A stretch of 35,295 nucleotides of DNA, taken from Hyphomicrobiales bacterium. Lineage in GTDB: Bacteria; Pseudomonadota; Alphaproteobacteria; Rhizobiales; Beijerinckiaceae. The notes below the pieces were generated by a model, which saw only the letters and a program-made list of their open reading frames with translations, was not told where the DNA came from and made no database searches. How positions within the stretch are numbered: the first letter of the stretch is position 1; each line of letters begins with the position of its first letter. Shown one piece after another: positions 16,706 to 24,653 of this stretch. The stretch lies in assembly GCA_947447895.1 (NCBI GenBank), contig CANFLM010000025.1, positions 1-35,295 of the forward strand. The letters are read 5' to 3'. The translations under genes were made by a program, and so were the position numbers.

Positions 16706-16983
16706 TGCGGCTCATCGGGCTTCTTGTGCTGTTGCTCGTTCTAGGTGCCGGAACGGCAGCCACGGCCCAGACGGTGGAACAACGCGCCCTGATCGGACGA
16801 TTACAGCAGGGCAACACTGCATGTAACCCTGTAGCAACGGATCGAACCTCGCAGGAAAATTGCAGCCGCCGCGCCTTGGCCCGCGAGGTTGCAAAGCAGC
16901 AGGGTTATTGCTGGCTCGAACCGAGATCAGCCAGCAATAACGGCCCGATCATGCGCTGTGATCCGAACAAGCGGCAACCCTGA
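16705..16983 (+). CDS. Small exported protein, unknown function
   Basis: 92 aa from the ATG at 16705, which shares its A with the previous gene's TGA (TGATG). A longer in-frame start at 16639 would place 22 charged residues before the signal and is less likely. The signal peptide LIGLLVLLLVLGAGTAATAQ is cleaved about residue 21. The mature domain is ~70 residues with four cysteines (TACNP, ENCSRR, GYCWLEP, MRCDPN), suggesting two disulfides. The family is not recognised. It is convergent with the next gene, whose stop lies 8 bp away. Confidence 0.7.
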   Translation: MRLIGLLVLLLVLGAGTAATAQTVEQRALIGRLQQGNTACNPVATDRTSQENCSRRALAREVAKQQGYCWLEPRSASNNGPIMRCDPNKRQP

Positions 16984-16991
16984 GAGCTTAT

Positions 16992-17366
16992 TTATTCGGC
17001 TTTGATGTCATAGGTCAGGGTCGAGCAACCTTCGCCGGCCGCGAGCTTGCTGCAAACCTTGAACACGATGGTTTCTTGTCCAACCCACCCCTTGGCGCGT
17101 TCATATCTGAATTTCTTCTTCGGAATGAACACAAAGCTGCCATTGAGCGGCTTGGTCACGATTTCCCAATGATCGATAGTCACCGCCTCGAGATGGTCAT
17201 AGGAAAAATCGCAAAAACGATTCTGCTTTTCCATCAGCACTTTGACTGTCAGTGCGTCATTTTTGGCGGGGTTGAACTCCACCTTGTCCTTGACCACGCA
17301 TTCGGCCAACGCCGCCTGTGAGAGGCCGATCAAGGCTACACCGGCCAGAATATAACGATGGAACAT
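16992..17366 (-). CDS. Small exported protein, unknown function
   Basis: 124 aa with a clear signal peptide (YILAGVALIGLSQAALA, cleavage after residue 21) and AAAAGGA 8 nt before the ATG. The mature protein has four Cys (CVVKD, FCDFS, VCSKL, GCSTL). It looks beta-rich: WEIVTKPLNGSFVFIPKKKFRYERAKGWVGQETIVFKVCS resembles a short Ig-like or cadherin-like repeat of the kind found in bacterial surface proteins (NGSF...Y....F.G.....Y). That resemblance is tentative. It is preceded by a ~100-bp gap and lies after the monooxygenase gene on the same strand. Confidence 0.68.
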   Translation of the reverse strand: MFHRYILAGVALIGLSQAALAECVVKDKVEFNPAKNDALTVKVLMEKQNRFCDFSYDHLEAVTIDHWEIVTKPLNGSFVFIPKKKFRYERAKGWVGQETIVFKVCSKLAAGEGCSTLTYDIKAE

Positions 17367-17468
17367 CCGAAAATCCTTTTACAACGCGATTATTGCCCCT
17401 GATAGCACGCTTGCGCGACGAACCCAATCACCATTTCGAGGGGGATCGGCCGCCAGCGGCAAAGGGGT

Positions 17469-18710
17469 TCAACGCTTGTTGACCTGGGCCTGCGTAAATC
17501 CGGCTTTGCCCGCATAGGACTTCACAATCGCCTCGCGCCGCGTATAGGACAGCACCCGCTCGACATCGTCAAACCCGTTGGGTGCCAGCGCTTCCACCGC
17601 GTCAATCACCCGTTCGGGGCCACCTAGACGGTTGAGGGTGCTGATTTCGGCGGTTTTGGGCAGGCGATCGGCCTCGTAAACGGCCAGACCGTGGCGGGGG
17701 TGCTCGGCCTGGGCCAAGGCATCGGCCAGCGAGCGGGCATCGAGAATGGCCTGGCTGGCGCCGTTTGAGCCAACCGGATACATCGGATGCGCGGCATCGC
17801 CCATCAGGGTCACCCGCCCATGCGTCCAGCGCGGCAGCGGATCACGGTCGCACATCGGATATTCCCAGAAGGCCGCTGTTTGCTTGATCATCGCAATCAC
17901 ATCGACGCCCGGCACGCTGAAGCGGCGGGCAAACGGCAAAACATCCTCGAACCGGCCATTGCGTGACCAGGTTTCGCGTTGCGGAGGCTTGGCAGGATCA
18001 CCGATCCGGACATTGACCACCCAATTGGTCAGCCGGGTATTCGGCGTGCTGCCCTCGGCAATCGGATAGAGCACCAGCTTGGCCTGCATACCGCCGGCAA
18101 TGATCATGCTGTCACCGTCGAGAAAACGGGGCCATTCAATCGCGCCGCGCCACATCTTGATGCCGTTCCAGGACGGCGAACCCTGATTGGGGTAAAAATG
18201 CTCCCGCACCAGCGAATGGATGCCGTCAGCGCCGATCAGCACATCGCCGCGCATGGATTCGCCCTGCTCGCCCCAGCGGGAATCGGCAAAATGGGCGGTC
18301 ACCCCGCCTTCATCCTCGATAAAGCCGAGCAGACGGCGGCCTGTGCGCACGGAGTCCTTGCCAAGCCGCTCGACCACGGCATCATAAAGCAGCTTCTGCA
18401 ACCGGCCGCGATGGATCGAGAATTGCGGCACCTTGAACCCCGCATGCATGCCGCGCGGCTCGCGCCACACCGTCTGCCCGAAACGGTTCATGTAAAGCAG
18501 TTCATGGGTGCGGATCGCCACTGAATCGAGGACCGGCAACAGGCCCAGCTCCGCCAATTCGGCAATGGCATGGGGGAGCGTGTTGATGCCGACACCGACC
18601 TCGCGCACCTCGGACGCCTGTTCGAACACTGTCGCCTGAATACCGCGCTTATGCAGCATCAGGGCAGCCGTCAGACCGCCGATGCCGCCACCAATGATAA
18701 TTGCCTTCAT
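17469..18710 (-). CDS. FAD-dependent monooxygenase (PHBH/PhzS-like)
   Basis: A 413-aa single-component aromatic hydroxylase type. FAD-binding GGGIGG (7-12) with E30 at the ribose end (ATVFEQAS), the internal GDVLIGADGIHSLVR motif (DG motif) and GDAAHPMYPVGSNGASQAI (the GD motif for FAD) are all present. Relatives are annotated as flavin-dependent oxidoreductases similar to PhzS or salicylate hydroxylases; the substrate cannot be told. The start ATG at 18710 has GGGA 11 nt upstream. It is the last gene of an operon with a complete ABC importer (55 bp after the ATPase), which suggests it hydroxylates the imported compound or a breakdown product of it. Confidence 0.88.
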   Translation of the reverse strand: MKAIIIGGGIGGLTAALMLHKRGIQATVFEQASEVREVGVGINTLPHAIAELAELGLLPVLDSVAIRTHELLYMNRFGQTVWREPRGMHAGFKVPQFSIHRGRLQKLLYDAVVERLGKDSVRTGRRLLGFIEDEGGVTAHFADSRWGEQGESMRGDVLIGADGIHSLVREHFYPNQGSPSWNGIKMWRGAIEWPRFLDGDSMIIAGGMQAKLVLYPIAEGSTPNTRLTNWVVNVRIGDPAKPPQRETWSRNGRFEDVLPFARRFSVPGVDVIAMIKQTAAFWEYPMCDRDPLPRWTHGRVTLMGDAAHPMYPVGSNGASQAILDARSLADALAQAEHPRHGLAVYEADRLPKTAEISTLNRLGGPERVIDAVEALAPNGFDDVERVLSYTRREAIVKSYAGKAGFTQAQVNKR

Positions 18711-18765
18711 GCTTACGCTATTCCCGCTGCCTGCTTCGCCTTGCTCCGGTGTCGCGGGGGACGTA

Positions 18766-19830
18766 TCAGAAAATCCACACGCGATCGGCAGGCAAGTGTA
18801 ACCAATGCGCGCCAGAGCTCAAGGGGCCATCATGATGGGCGCGGATGGTCATGCCCGGACCACGGAACAGATGCTCCCATGTATGGCCCAGGAACATCGA
18901 GGTCACCAGATCGAGCTTGACATGGTTCTGGCCGCCATTGGCGCCGTCAGCCACATGCACGCCTTCGAGCCGGATCACAGCCGATCCCGCCTGCCCGACC
19001 TTTGCGGGCGCGCACCGGGCCTGGCCATCCAGCAGATGGTCGCCGATGCGGATCGAGGCGCGGCCATCGCTCATGCCCATGATCTGGCCTTCGATATGGT
19101 TGTTCGAGCCCATGAATTCGGCCACAAACAGTGTCTCGGGCGCGTTATACATCTCCTGCGGCGTGCCGGCCTGCTCCACCACACCGCCATTGAGCAGCAG
19201 GATGCGGTTGGCAATCGCCAGCGCTTCGGACTGGTCATGGGTCACCATCAGAGCCGCGAGATTTTCACGCTCGATCAGCTCTTTCAGGAAAGCCCGCGCC
19301 TCCTCGCGCAATTTGGCATCGAGATTGGACAAAGGCTCGTCCAGCAAGACCACCGTCGGGCCATAGACCAGCGCACGGGCAATCGCCACACGCTGCTGCT
19401 GCCCGCCCGACAATTCATGCGGAAACCGGTGTCCGAGCTTGCCCAGACCGAGGCTGTCGAGCGTTTTCTGTACCGTGTCACGCTGCACATCCGGCGCAAT
19501 GCCCCTGAGTTTGAGGCTGTAGGCGACATTTTCGGCCACCGTACGATGCGGCCACAGCGCATAGGACTGGAACACAAAGCCGAGGCCACGCGCCTCGGTC
19601 GGCTGGTTGATGCCGGCTGCCCCCTCAAACACCGTAGTGCCACCAACCGTAATTGTCCCGGCATAGGGCTGTTCAAGACCTGCCACGGCCCTCAGCAAGG
19701 TGGTCTTGCCCGATCCCGAGGGTCCGAGCAAAGCCGCCACTTCACCGCGACGCAGGGTGAGTGACACCCCTTTGAGAATCTCGTTGCCACCCAAACGGAT
19801 GCGCAGATCGTCGACGGCAAGATCAGCCAT
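18766..19830 (-). CDS. Fbp/Pot-type ABC transporter ATPase
   Basis: A 354-aa ATPase of the iron(III)/polyamine/2-aminoethylphosphonate importer group. Walker A GPSGSGKT (36-43), signature LSGGQQQR, Walker B VVLLDEP and switch VTHDQSEAL are complete. A C-terminal TOBE-like domain (about 240-354) is typical of the group (FMGSNNHIEGQI). It overlaps the permease gene by 8 bp and is followed by the FAD monooxygenase. Substrate specificity is set by the binding protein, not this subunit. Confidence 0.9.
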   Translation of the reverse strand: MADLAVDDLRIRLGGNEILKGVSLTLRRGEVAALLGPSGSGKTTLLRAVAGLEQPYAGTITVGGTTVFEGAAGINQPTEARGLGFVFQSYALWPHRTVAENVAYSLKLRGIAPDVQRDTVQKTLDSLGLGKLGHRFPHELSGGQQQRVAIARALVYGPTVVLLDEPLSNLDAKLREEARAFLKELIERENLAALMVTHDQSEALAIANRILLLNGGVVEQAGTPQEMYNAPETLFVAEFMGSNNHIEGQIMGMSDGRASIRIGDHLLDGQARCAPAKVGQAGSAVIRLEGVHVADGANGGQNHVKLDLVTSMFLGHTWEHLFRGPGMTIRAHHDGPLSSGAHWLHLPADRVWIF

Positions 19831-21505
19831 GTAATTTCACTCCCAAGCGAAGGGCCACCAGCAATCCCAATGAAATCAAAGCCACATTGATGCACGACAG
19901 GCAGGTCACGATATCGATCGCCCCGCCTCCCCACCGCGACACCACCAGCGAGCCGATCACTTCGGTTCCCGGACCCAGCAGATAAACAGCCGTTGAATAT
20001 TCACGCACAAAAATCAGCAGGATCAGCAGCCAGGCCGCCAGCATGCCGTGCTTGATCAGCGGAATGGTGACATCCCGCATCGCCCGTCCCAATCCGGCAC
20101 CCGTCACGCGTGCCGCTTCCTCCAGTTCGGGAGCGACCTGCAACAGAGCACTTTGAACCAGCCGCAGGCCATAGGCCAGCCAGACCAGCGTATAGGCCAC
20201 CCACACGGCAAACAGCGTGGTCCGCAATGGCGCCAGCGGCTTGGTGAACAAGAAGACCCAGAAAATCGCCAGACCCGCCACAATCCCAGGCATGGCGCGC
20301 GGCAGCATCACAATATAATCGGCAAACCGCACCCAGGCTGAGGTCCAGCGATGCTGGGCCAAAGCGATTACCGTATAGCACCCGATCGACAGAGCGCCGC
20401 CAATCGTGGCTATCGCCAGAGTATTGATGATGGCACTGACCACTTCGGAATCATCGAACAATTCGATATAATTATCGAGCGTCAGCACATCGATTAAATT
20501 GATGCCCAGTCCCCAGCTCGAGACGAACGAGCGCAGCACAAGCCCCATCATCGGCAGCATCACGGTGCCGGCGAACCAACCGGCAATCAGCAGAAAAGCC
20601 GGCCAGCGCCAGGCCCGCAAAGCGACCAGATTGGTGCGCACGGCCTTGCCGCGTACGGCGATGAAACGTTGCGCGGTCCGCAACAAGAGACGTTGCACAA
20701 ACACCAAAGGCAGTGCCACCGCAATGATCACCATTACCACCACCGCCATCAGCTGATAGGACGGCACGCCCAGCTTGTTGGTGAGCTTGTAGAGATAGGT
20801 CGACAGCACCAGCAGGCCTTGCGGATCGCCAAGGATCAGCGGCAGACCGAACACTTCAAAGCCCAGAAAGAAAATCAGCACCCCCGAGAACAGCAAAGCA
20901 GGCGTGATCATCGGCAGCGATACATCCATAGCGACCCGTCCGGGCTTGGCTCCCGTCACCCGCGCCGCCTCCTCCAGATCGCCCGGCAAGGAACGCAGGG
21001 CCGAAGAAGCGTAAAGATAGACATGCGGGGCATGGGTCAGCCCTGCAATCACGACAAGAGAGGAGAAGGAGTAGATATCCCAGACCGGATTGCCCAGATA
21101 TTGTTTCCACCACACAGTGACGAAACCAACAGGACCGATGGTGACCACATAGCCGAAAGCCAGCACCAGCGGGGACAGAAAAATCGGCACCAGCAACAAA
21201 GGTTCGAGCACATTGCGGCCAGGCATATCGGTGCGGGTCATCAAAAAGGCCAGCAAGGCCCCCAACGGGACAGAAATAGCCGTCATCCCCACGGCCAGCA
21301 TGGCCGTGGTCCCCAAAGCCCGCCAGAAATCGGGCTCCCTGAATACAAACTCATACGCCCACAACGACAATTGCGCCTTCGGATCGAAAAACGGCGCCGT
21401 CAGAAAGCTCTGATAGGTGATCAGGAGAATGGGGGCCAGAACAAACAGGGCCGTGACCGCAATCACGATCCTGCGCGTGGAGGTGCCAGCGACTGCCGTG
21501 CTCAT
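19823..21505 (-). CDS. Fbp-type ABC transporter permease (fused two-domain)
   Basis: Inner-membrane permease of 560 aa with two homologous halves, the FbpB/ThiP-type architecture. EAA loops are visible in both halves: EEAARVTGAKPGRVAMDVSLP and EEAARVTGAGLGRAMRDVTIP (each shown whole is 20-21 residues; key EEAARVTGA-G). About 12 hydrophobic segments are apparent. The frame is open to 21526, but the ATG at 21505 gives the usual ATGA four-base overlap with the binding-protein stop and is preferred. The overlaps on both sides show a tightly coupled transporter operon. Confidence 0.9.
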   Translation of the reverse strand: MSTAVAGTSTRRIVIAVTALFVLAPILLITYQSFLTAPFFDPKAQLSLWAYEFVFREPDFWRALGTTAMLAVGMTAISVPLGALLAFLMTRTDMPGRNVLEPLLLVPIFLSPLVLAFGYVVTIGPVGFVTVWWKQYLGNPVWDIYSFSSLVVIAGLTHAPHVYLYASSALRSLPGDLEEAARVTGAKPGRVAMDVSLPMITPALLFSGVLIFFLGFEVFGLPLILGDPQGLLVLSTYLYKLTNKLGVPSYQLMAVVVMVIIAVALPLVFVQRLLLRTAQRFIAVRGKAVRTNLVALRAWRWPAFLLIAGWFAGTVMLPMMGLVLRSFVSSWGLGINLIDVLTLDNYIELFDDSEVVSAIINTLAIATIGGALSIGCYTVIALAQHRWTSAWVRFADYIVMLPRAMPGIVAGLAIFWVFLFTKPLAPLRTTLFAVWVAYTLVWLAYGLRLVQSALLQVAPELEEAARVTGAGLGRAMRDVTIPLIKHGMLAAWLLILLIFVREYSTAVYLLGPGTEVIGSLVVSRWGGGAIDIVTCLSCINVALISLGLLVALRLGVKLHG

Positions 21506-22626
21506 TTTTTGATTGCCGCTTGCCATTGATTCAGGAATTCAAGACGCTTGGACTGCTCGAGTGTTTCAAGCAATTCGCGGCTGACCGGAATGGGGCGAGC
21601 CTTGTCGCCAAGCAGGTCATCCACAGCCTTGGCCGTTTCCTTGCCCTCGACATCGCCGCGGATCGAGAACAATTCACCCTTGGCAATGATGGACTGACCG
21701 CGCTTAGACAGCAGATAATCAAGGAACAGCTTGCCCGCCGCCGGATGCTTGGCCTTGGAAGGGATGAACGCGACGCGGGTGGCAATCAGCGTATAATCCT
21801 TGGGCCAGACCATCACGAGATTGGGGTTCTTCTTGATCGACAACAGGCCGTAAGACGCAAAAATATTATAGGCAATCGAATGTTCGCCCGAACCGACCTT
21901 TTCGATCATCGCACCGGCGCTGGTATAGACCTTGATATCGGCCGCCCCCATCGCCTTGAACAGATCCCAGCTGGCCGGATCGGCCTTCACATCGCGGTTC
22001 ATCATCAGGAAGCCGACACCGGACCGCTCGGGATCATAGGCGGTGATTTTACCCTTATAGGCTGCAGCCTTGGTCGCGAGCAGCTTTGCCAGATCCTTGT
22101 GGGATTGCGGTACATCCTCGGCAGGCACTTGCGATTTGTTGTAGATGATCGCCATCGGCTCATAGGTCGTGCCATAGGCCATGTTTTCCATCACCGCCCA
22201 TTTGGGCAACAACGGAATTTCAGGCGAGGCATAGGCCAGGGCCAAACCATCGGCCGCCAGTTTGATCTGCAAATCGGGGGCGGATGACCACGAAATATCG
22301 GCCGTACCGGTGCCTGCCGCCGATTCAGCAATCAGGCGGTTATAAAGCTCGGTGGAATTGAGATCGTTATATTCGATCTTGATGCCGTAAAGTGCTTCGA
22401 AATCCTTGATCAGTGGCGCAGCGGCCTTTGCATCAGTCGTGGCATAGACGGTCACTGTGCCTTCCTTTTTGGCGGCATCAACCAGCGTCTGATAATCGGC
22501 GGGATACCCGGCAGGCAGGCTTTGGGCAGGCAGGCTTTGGATCTGGACACCGAATGCCATAAATCCGGCAACAGCCGCAAACGCGGCACGCTGCAGGGTG
22601 CCAGAGATCGAATATGCGGATATCAT
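21502..22626 (-). CDS. Fbp-type ABC transporter substrate-binding protein
   Basis: A 374-aa periplasmic binding protein of the Fe3+/thiamine/phosphonate-like group (cluster D). The signal peptide is about residues 1-30 (AAFAAVAGFMAFGVQ) followed by a duplicated SLPAQ pentapeptide. The mature fold starts with LVDAAKKEGTVTVYATTDAKAAAPLIKDFEALYG, the standard opening of this family, and DISWSSAPDLQIKLAADG continues it. The FbpA tyrosine pair that binds iron is not obvious, so iron is not assumed; the adjacent FAD hydroxylase points to an organic substrate. It is the first gene of the four-gene operon, with GGGGGGA about 6 nt before the ATG. Confidence 0.88.
   Translation of the reverse strand: MISAYSISGTLQRAAFAAVAGFMAFGVQIQSLPAQSLPAGYPADYQTLVDAAKKEGTVTVYATTDAKAAAPLIKDFEALYGIKIEYNDLNSTELYNRLIAESAAGTGTADISWSSAPDLQIKLAADGLALAYASPEIPLLPKWAVMENMAYGTTYEPMAIIYNKSQVPAEDVPQSHKDLAKLLATKAAAYKGKITAYDPERSGVGFLMMNRDVKADPASWDLFKAMGAADIKVYTSAGAMIEKVGSGEHSIAYNIFASYGLLSIKKNPNLVMVWPKDYTLIATRVAFIPSKAKHPAAGKLFLDYLLSKRGQSIIAKGELFSIRGDVEGKETAKAVDDLLGDKARPIPVSRELLETLEQSKRLEFLNQWQAAIKK
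22511..22540 (-). repeat. Perfect 15-bp tandem duplication in a signal-peptide region
   Basis: GCAGGCAGGCTTTGG occurs twice head-to-tail (22511-22525, 22526-22540), with no mismatch. It encodes a duplicated SLPAQ-type pentapeptide at the predicted cleavage region of the binding protein. Perfect identity suggests a recent, in-frame slippage event. Confidence 0.85.
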
Positions 22627-22770
22627 GGAAAATCCCCCCGATTGTTATACTATTGACGACAGTGATGCCCTATTTTTGAAAAGGGAGCAATCTGCATTTG
22701 CGCTTTTTTCAGAGGATTTCAGAATGGTTTTGCACACCCTCACAGCGCCAGCCCAACTCACGGTTGAGCG

Positions 22771-23169
22771 ATGATCACCATCATCTATGACGGTGATTGC
22801 CCGCTCTGTCAGGACTATGTGCGCCGCCTGCGGTTGGTCGAGGTTGCGGGCGAGGTTGAACTGGTCAATGCCCGATCAGACCACCCCAGCGTGTTCAAGG
22901 CGTGGCAAACCGGCTATGATCTGGATCAGGGCATGCTGGCCGTGATCGGCACCAATGTTTTTTATGGCGCCGAAGCTGTCGCCGCACTGGCCCGCCTGTC
23001 AACAACCAACACGTTGTTCAACCGGTTCAACCATGCCGTGCTGTCCCGCCCGAACCTGACAGGACGGCTCTATCCGCTCTTGAAGGCCGCCCGCCGTATT
23101 GCCTTGATGCTGAGGGGTAAAGGCAGGTTGAACAATCCGCTCAATTCAACTGGCCGGCCACATAGATAA
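22771..23169 (+). CDS. DCC-family (DUF393) thiol-oxidoreductase-like protein
   Basis: A 132-aa protein opening with IIYDGDCPLCQDYVRRL, the DUF393/DCC signature: a thioredoxin-like strand followed by a D-x-x-C-P-x-C site (C10, C13). The rest (VNARSDHPSVFKAWQTGYDLDQGMLAVIG, then YGAEAVAALARL) fits the family. The role is thought to be thiol-disulfide chemistry, but biochemical proof in the family is thin. The Shine-Dalgarno site is weak (GGTTGAG). It is divergent from the importer operon and convergent with the HTTM-like gene; the two coding regions overlap by 29 bp at their 3' ends. DCC proteins are often found beside HTTM proteins. Confidence 0.85.
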   Translation: MITIIYDGDCPLCQDYVRRLRLVEVAGEVELVNARSDHPSVFKAWQTGYDLDQGMLAVIGTNVFYGAEAVAALARLSTTNTLFNRFNHAVLSRPNLTGRLYPLLKAARRIALMLRGKGRLNNPLNSTGRPHR

Positions 23170-23941
23170 TGGCAGGAAAACTCGCCAGCCAGGCAAAGAC
23201 AAAGCGGTTGAGCCCGAAATACCAGAAGACCAGACCATGGAACACGCCTGCCATGGCGCAATAGACGACCGCCAGGTCCGGATCCAGAAAGGCCAGCGGC
23301 ACCAGACATTCCCACATGATAAAGGCCCATGAGCATACCGCCGAGACAGGGCGCAGCCAATAGAGGCTCAAGCGTGACAAGGGACCGTAAATGCCCCCGT
23401 CGAGAAACAGGGCCAGGGCCTCACCCGACCGCCATTCGGGATTAAGCAGTTTGATGCCACCGGAGATGAAATAGGACGAGGCGGCATGGATGGCGATATA
23501 GATCAATCCGGCCCGCCAGCCCAATTCGGGATCGCCCGACACGCCCACCAGCATGGCAATCAACAGACCCGACAGCACGACAATTGTCATGAAATCACTG
23601 CCGCCGTTAAACGCCCCGCGCCAGCGGATCAGGATCACCAGTGTCCCCGCAAACAGAAACCCGACCAGCGGCAGCGATGCGCCATCAATCACCAGCACAA
23701 GTGCCGCCAGCAGTCTGAGGACCAGATGCACCAGCCAGATATCCTCGCGCGCCAGAAAGGCAAACAGGCTTTGTATGGGACGCGAGGCATGGGCCAGATC
23801 ATCGCGGGCAATCGCATAGGTCCACACCCCGCGTGACCCCAAAGCCTCACGCAAGTTGAGAAATTCGAGGCTCTGGATGATCAGGCTGATCCCGCACAGG
23901 ATTTCGACACTGCGCGCGGCCAAGGCAAGGGACATGACCAT
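23141..23941 (-). CDS. HTTM-like multi-pass membrane protein
   Basis: 266 aa, with about six to seven hydrophobic segments. The order of motifs recalls the HTTM (vitamin-K-dependent carboxylase-like) membrane domain: an N-terminal RSVEILCGISLIIQSLEFLNL, a GWRAGLIYIAIHAASSYFISGGIKLLNPEWRSGEAL stretch (key features YF.SGG.KL..P.W..GEAL) and WAFIMWECLVPLAF near the end. The ATG at 23941 directly follows the stop of the upstream gene (TGAATG), with GGGG 8 nt before it, so translation is coupled. The family function in bacteria is not known. A DoxX-like assignment is an alternative. Confidence 0.7.
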   Translation of the reverse strand: MVMSLALAARSVEILCGISLIIQSLEFLNLREALGSRGVWTYAIARDDLAHASRPIQSLFAFLAREDIWLVHLVLRLLAALVLVIDGASLPLVGFLFAGTLVILIRWRGAFNGGSDFMTIVVLSGLLIAMLVGVSGDPELGWRAGLIYIAIHAASSYFISGGIKLLNPEWRSGEALALFLDGGIYGPLSRLSLYWLRPVSAVCSWAFIMWECLVPLAFLDPDLAVVYCAMAGVFHGLVFWYFGLNRFVFAWLASFPAIIYVAGQLN

Positions 23942-24472
23942 TCAAGCCACCCCTGCGGCATAGGGCATAACCGGAGACAGCAGGACGGTGTTGTCCTCGG
24001 CCTCGGCGGCATGTCTGGCGGAGTCAAAACCCGGTCGCTCCAGACAGATCCGGAATTGATAGGCCGACAATCCGGCACATCCGGACAACTTTTCGCAAAC
24101 AAGCCGCTCGACCATGCGATAGGTCACCAGCCGGAGCGCTGCGGCATCATCCTCGCAATCAGCCAGATCATTGGCGAGATGATCCACCAGATTTTGTTCG
24201 CTCAAGGCCAGATTGACCTCGGCATTGTAGAAGAGCTGGCTCCAGTTGCGTTTGGCGCGGGGCATGAATTTGTGCCAGTCGGACCATGTGCCCGTTGACT
24301 GGTGGCGGTAATACAGCCGCGGCGCACGCCCAAGCGCATGGAAGAACCGCCAATTCGGAAAGAAACTGCGCAACAGAAACAGCCACGGACTGGCGACCGG
24401 ACGGCTATGCAGCACCAGTGCCGCCAGCAAAAATCCGAAATACCCGATCATCAGCGCAAAATTGACCGACAC
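23942..24472 (-). CDS. Hypothetical protein coupled to the HTTM-like gene
   Basis: 176 aa, family not recognised. It starts with GTG at 24472 (GGGAG about 11 nt upstream); an ATG at 24451 is an alternative. One N-terminal membrane segment (about 4-22, FALMIGYFGFLLAALVLHS) anchors a cytoplasmic-looking domain with WRFFHALGRAPRLYYRHQS, then WSDWHKFMPRAKRNWSQLFYNAEVNLALSEQNLVDHL (aromatic-rich) and a conserved-looking RLVTYRMVERLVCEKL. Because it abuts the HTTM-like gene and lies beside a DCC gene, it is probably the third part of that module. Confidence 0.7.
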   Translation of the reverse strand: MSVNFALMIGYFGFLLAALVLHSRPVASPWLFLLRSFFPNWRFFHALGRAPRLYYRHQSTGTWSDWHKFMPRAKRNWSQLFYNAEVNLALSEQNLVDHLANDLADCEDDAAALRLVTYRMVERLVCEKLSGCAGLSAYQFRICLERPGFDSARHAAEAEDNTVLLSPVMPYAAGVA

Positions 24473-24653
24473 GCTGACACGCTCCCATGCAATACACCAC
24501 CAGCGGGTCCGCTTTTAAGGGATGGAACCGCCGCAAGCCAGCAAAATCACGTCCCGCTCCGGGCAACGGATCGCAGGGTTGAAACCTGCGCAGTTCTCAT
24601 CCGCGATGAATGGGGCTAGTCTGGAAGCCATAAAAATCAGGGAGAGATCATCC

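Noticed and set aside
17367-17468. Hairpin GCCGC-TG-GCGGC after the FAD monooxygenase gene
   Set aside because: The 2-nt loop is too short for a stable hairpin and there is no T-run.
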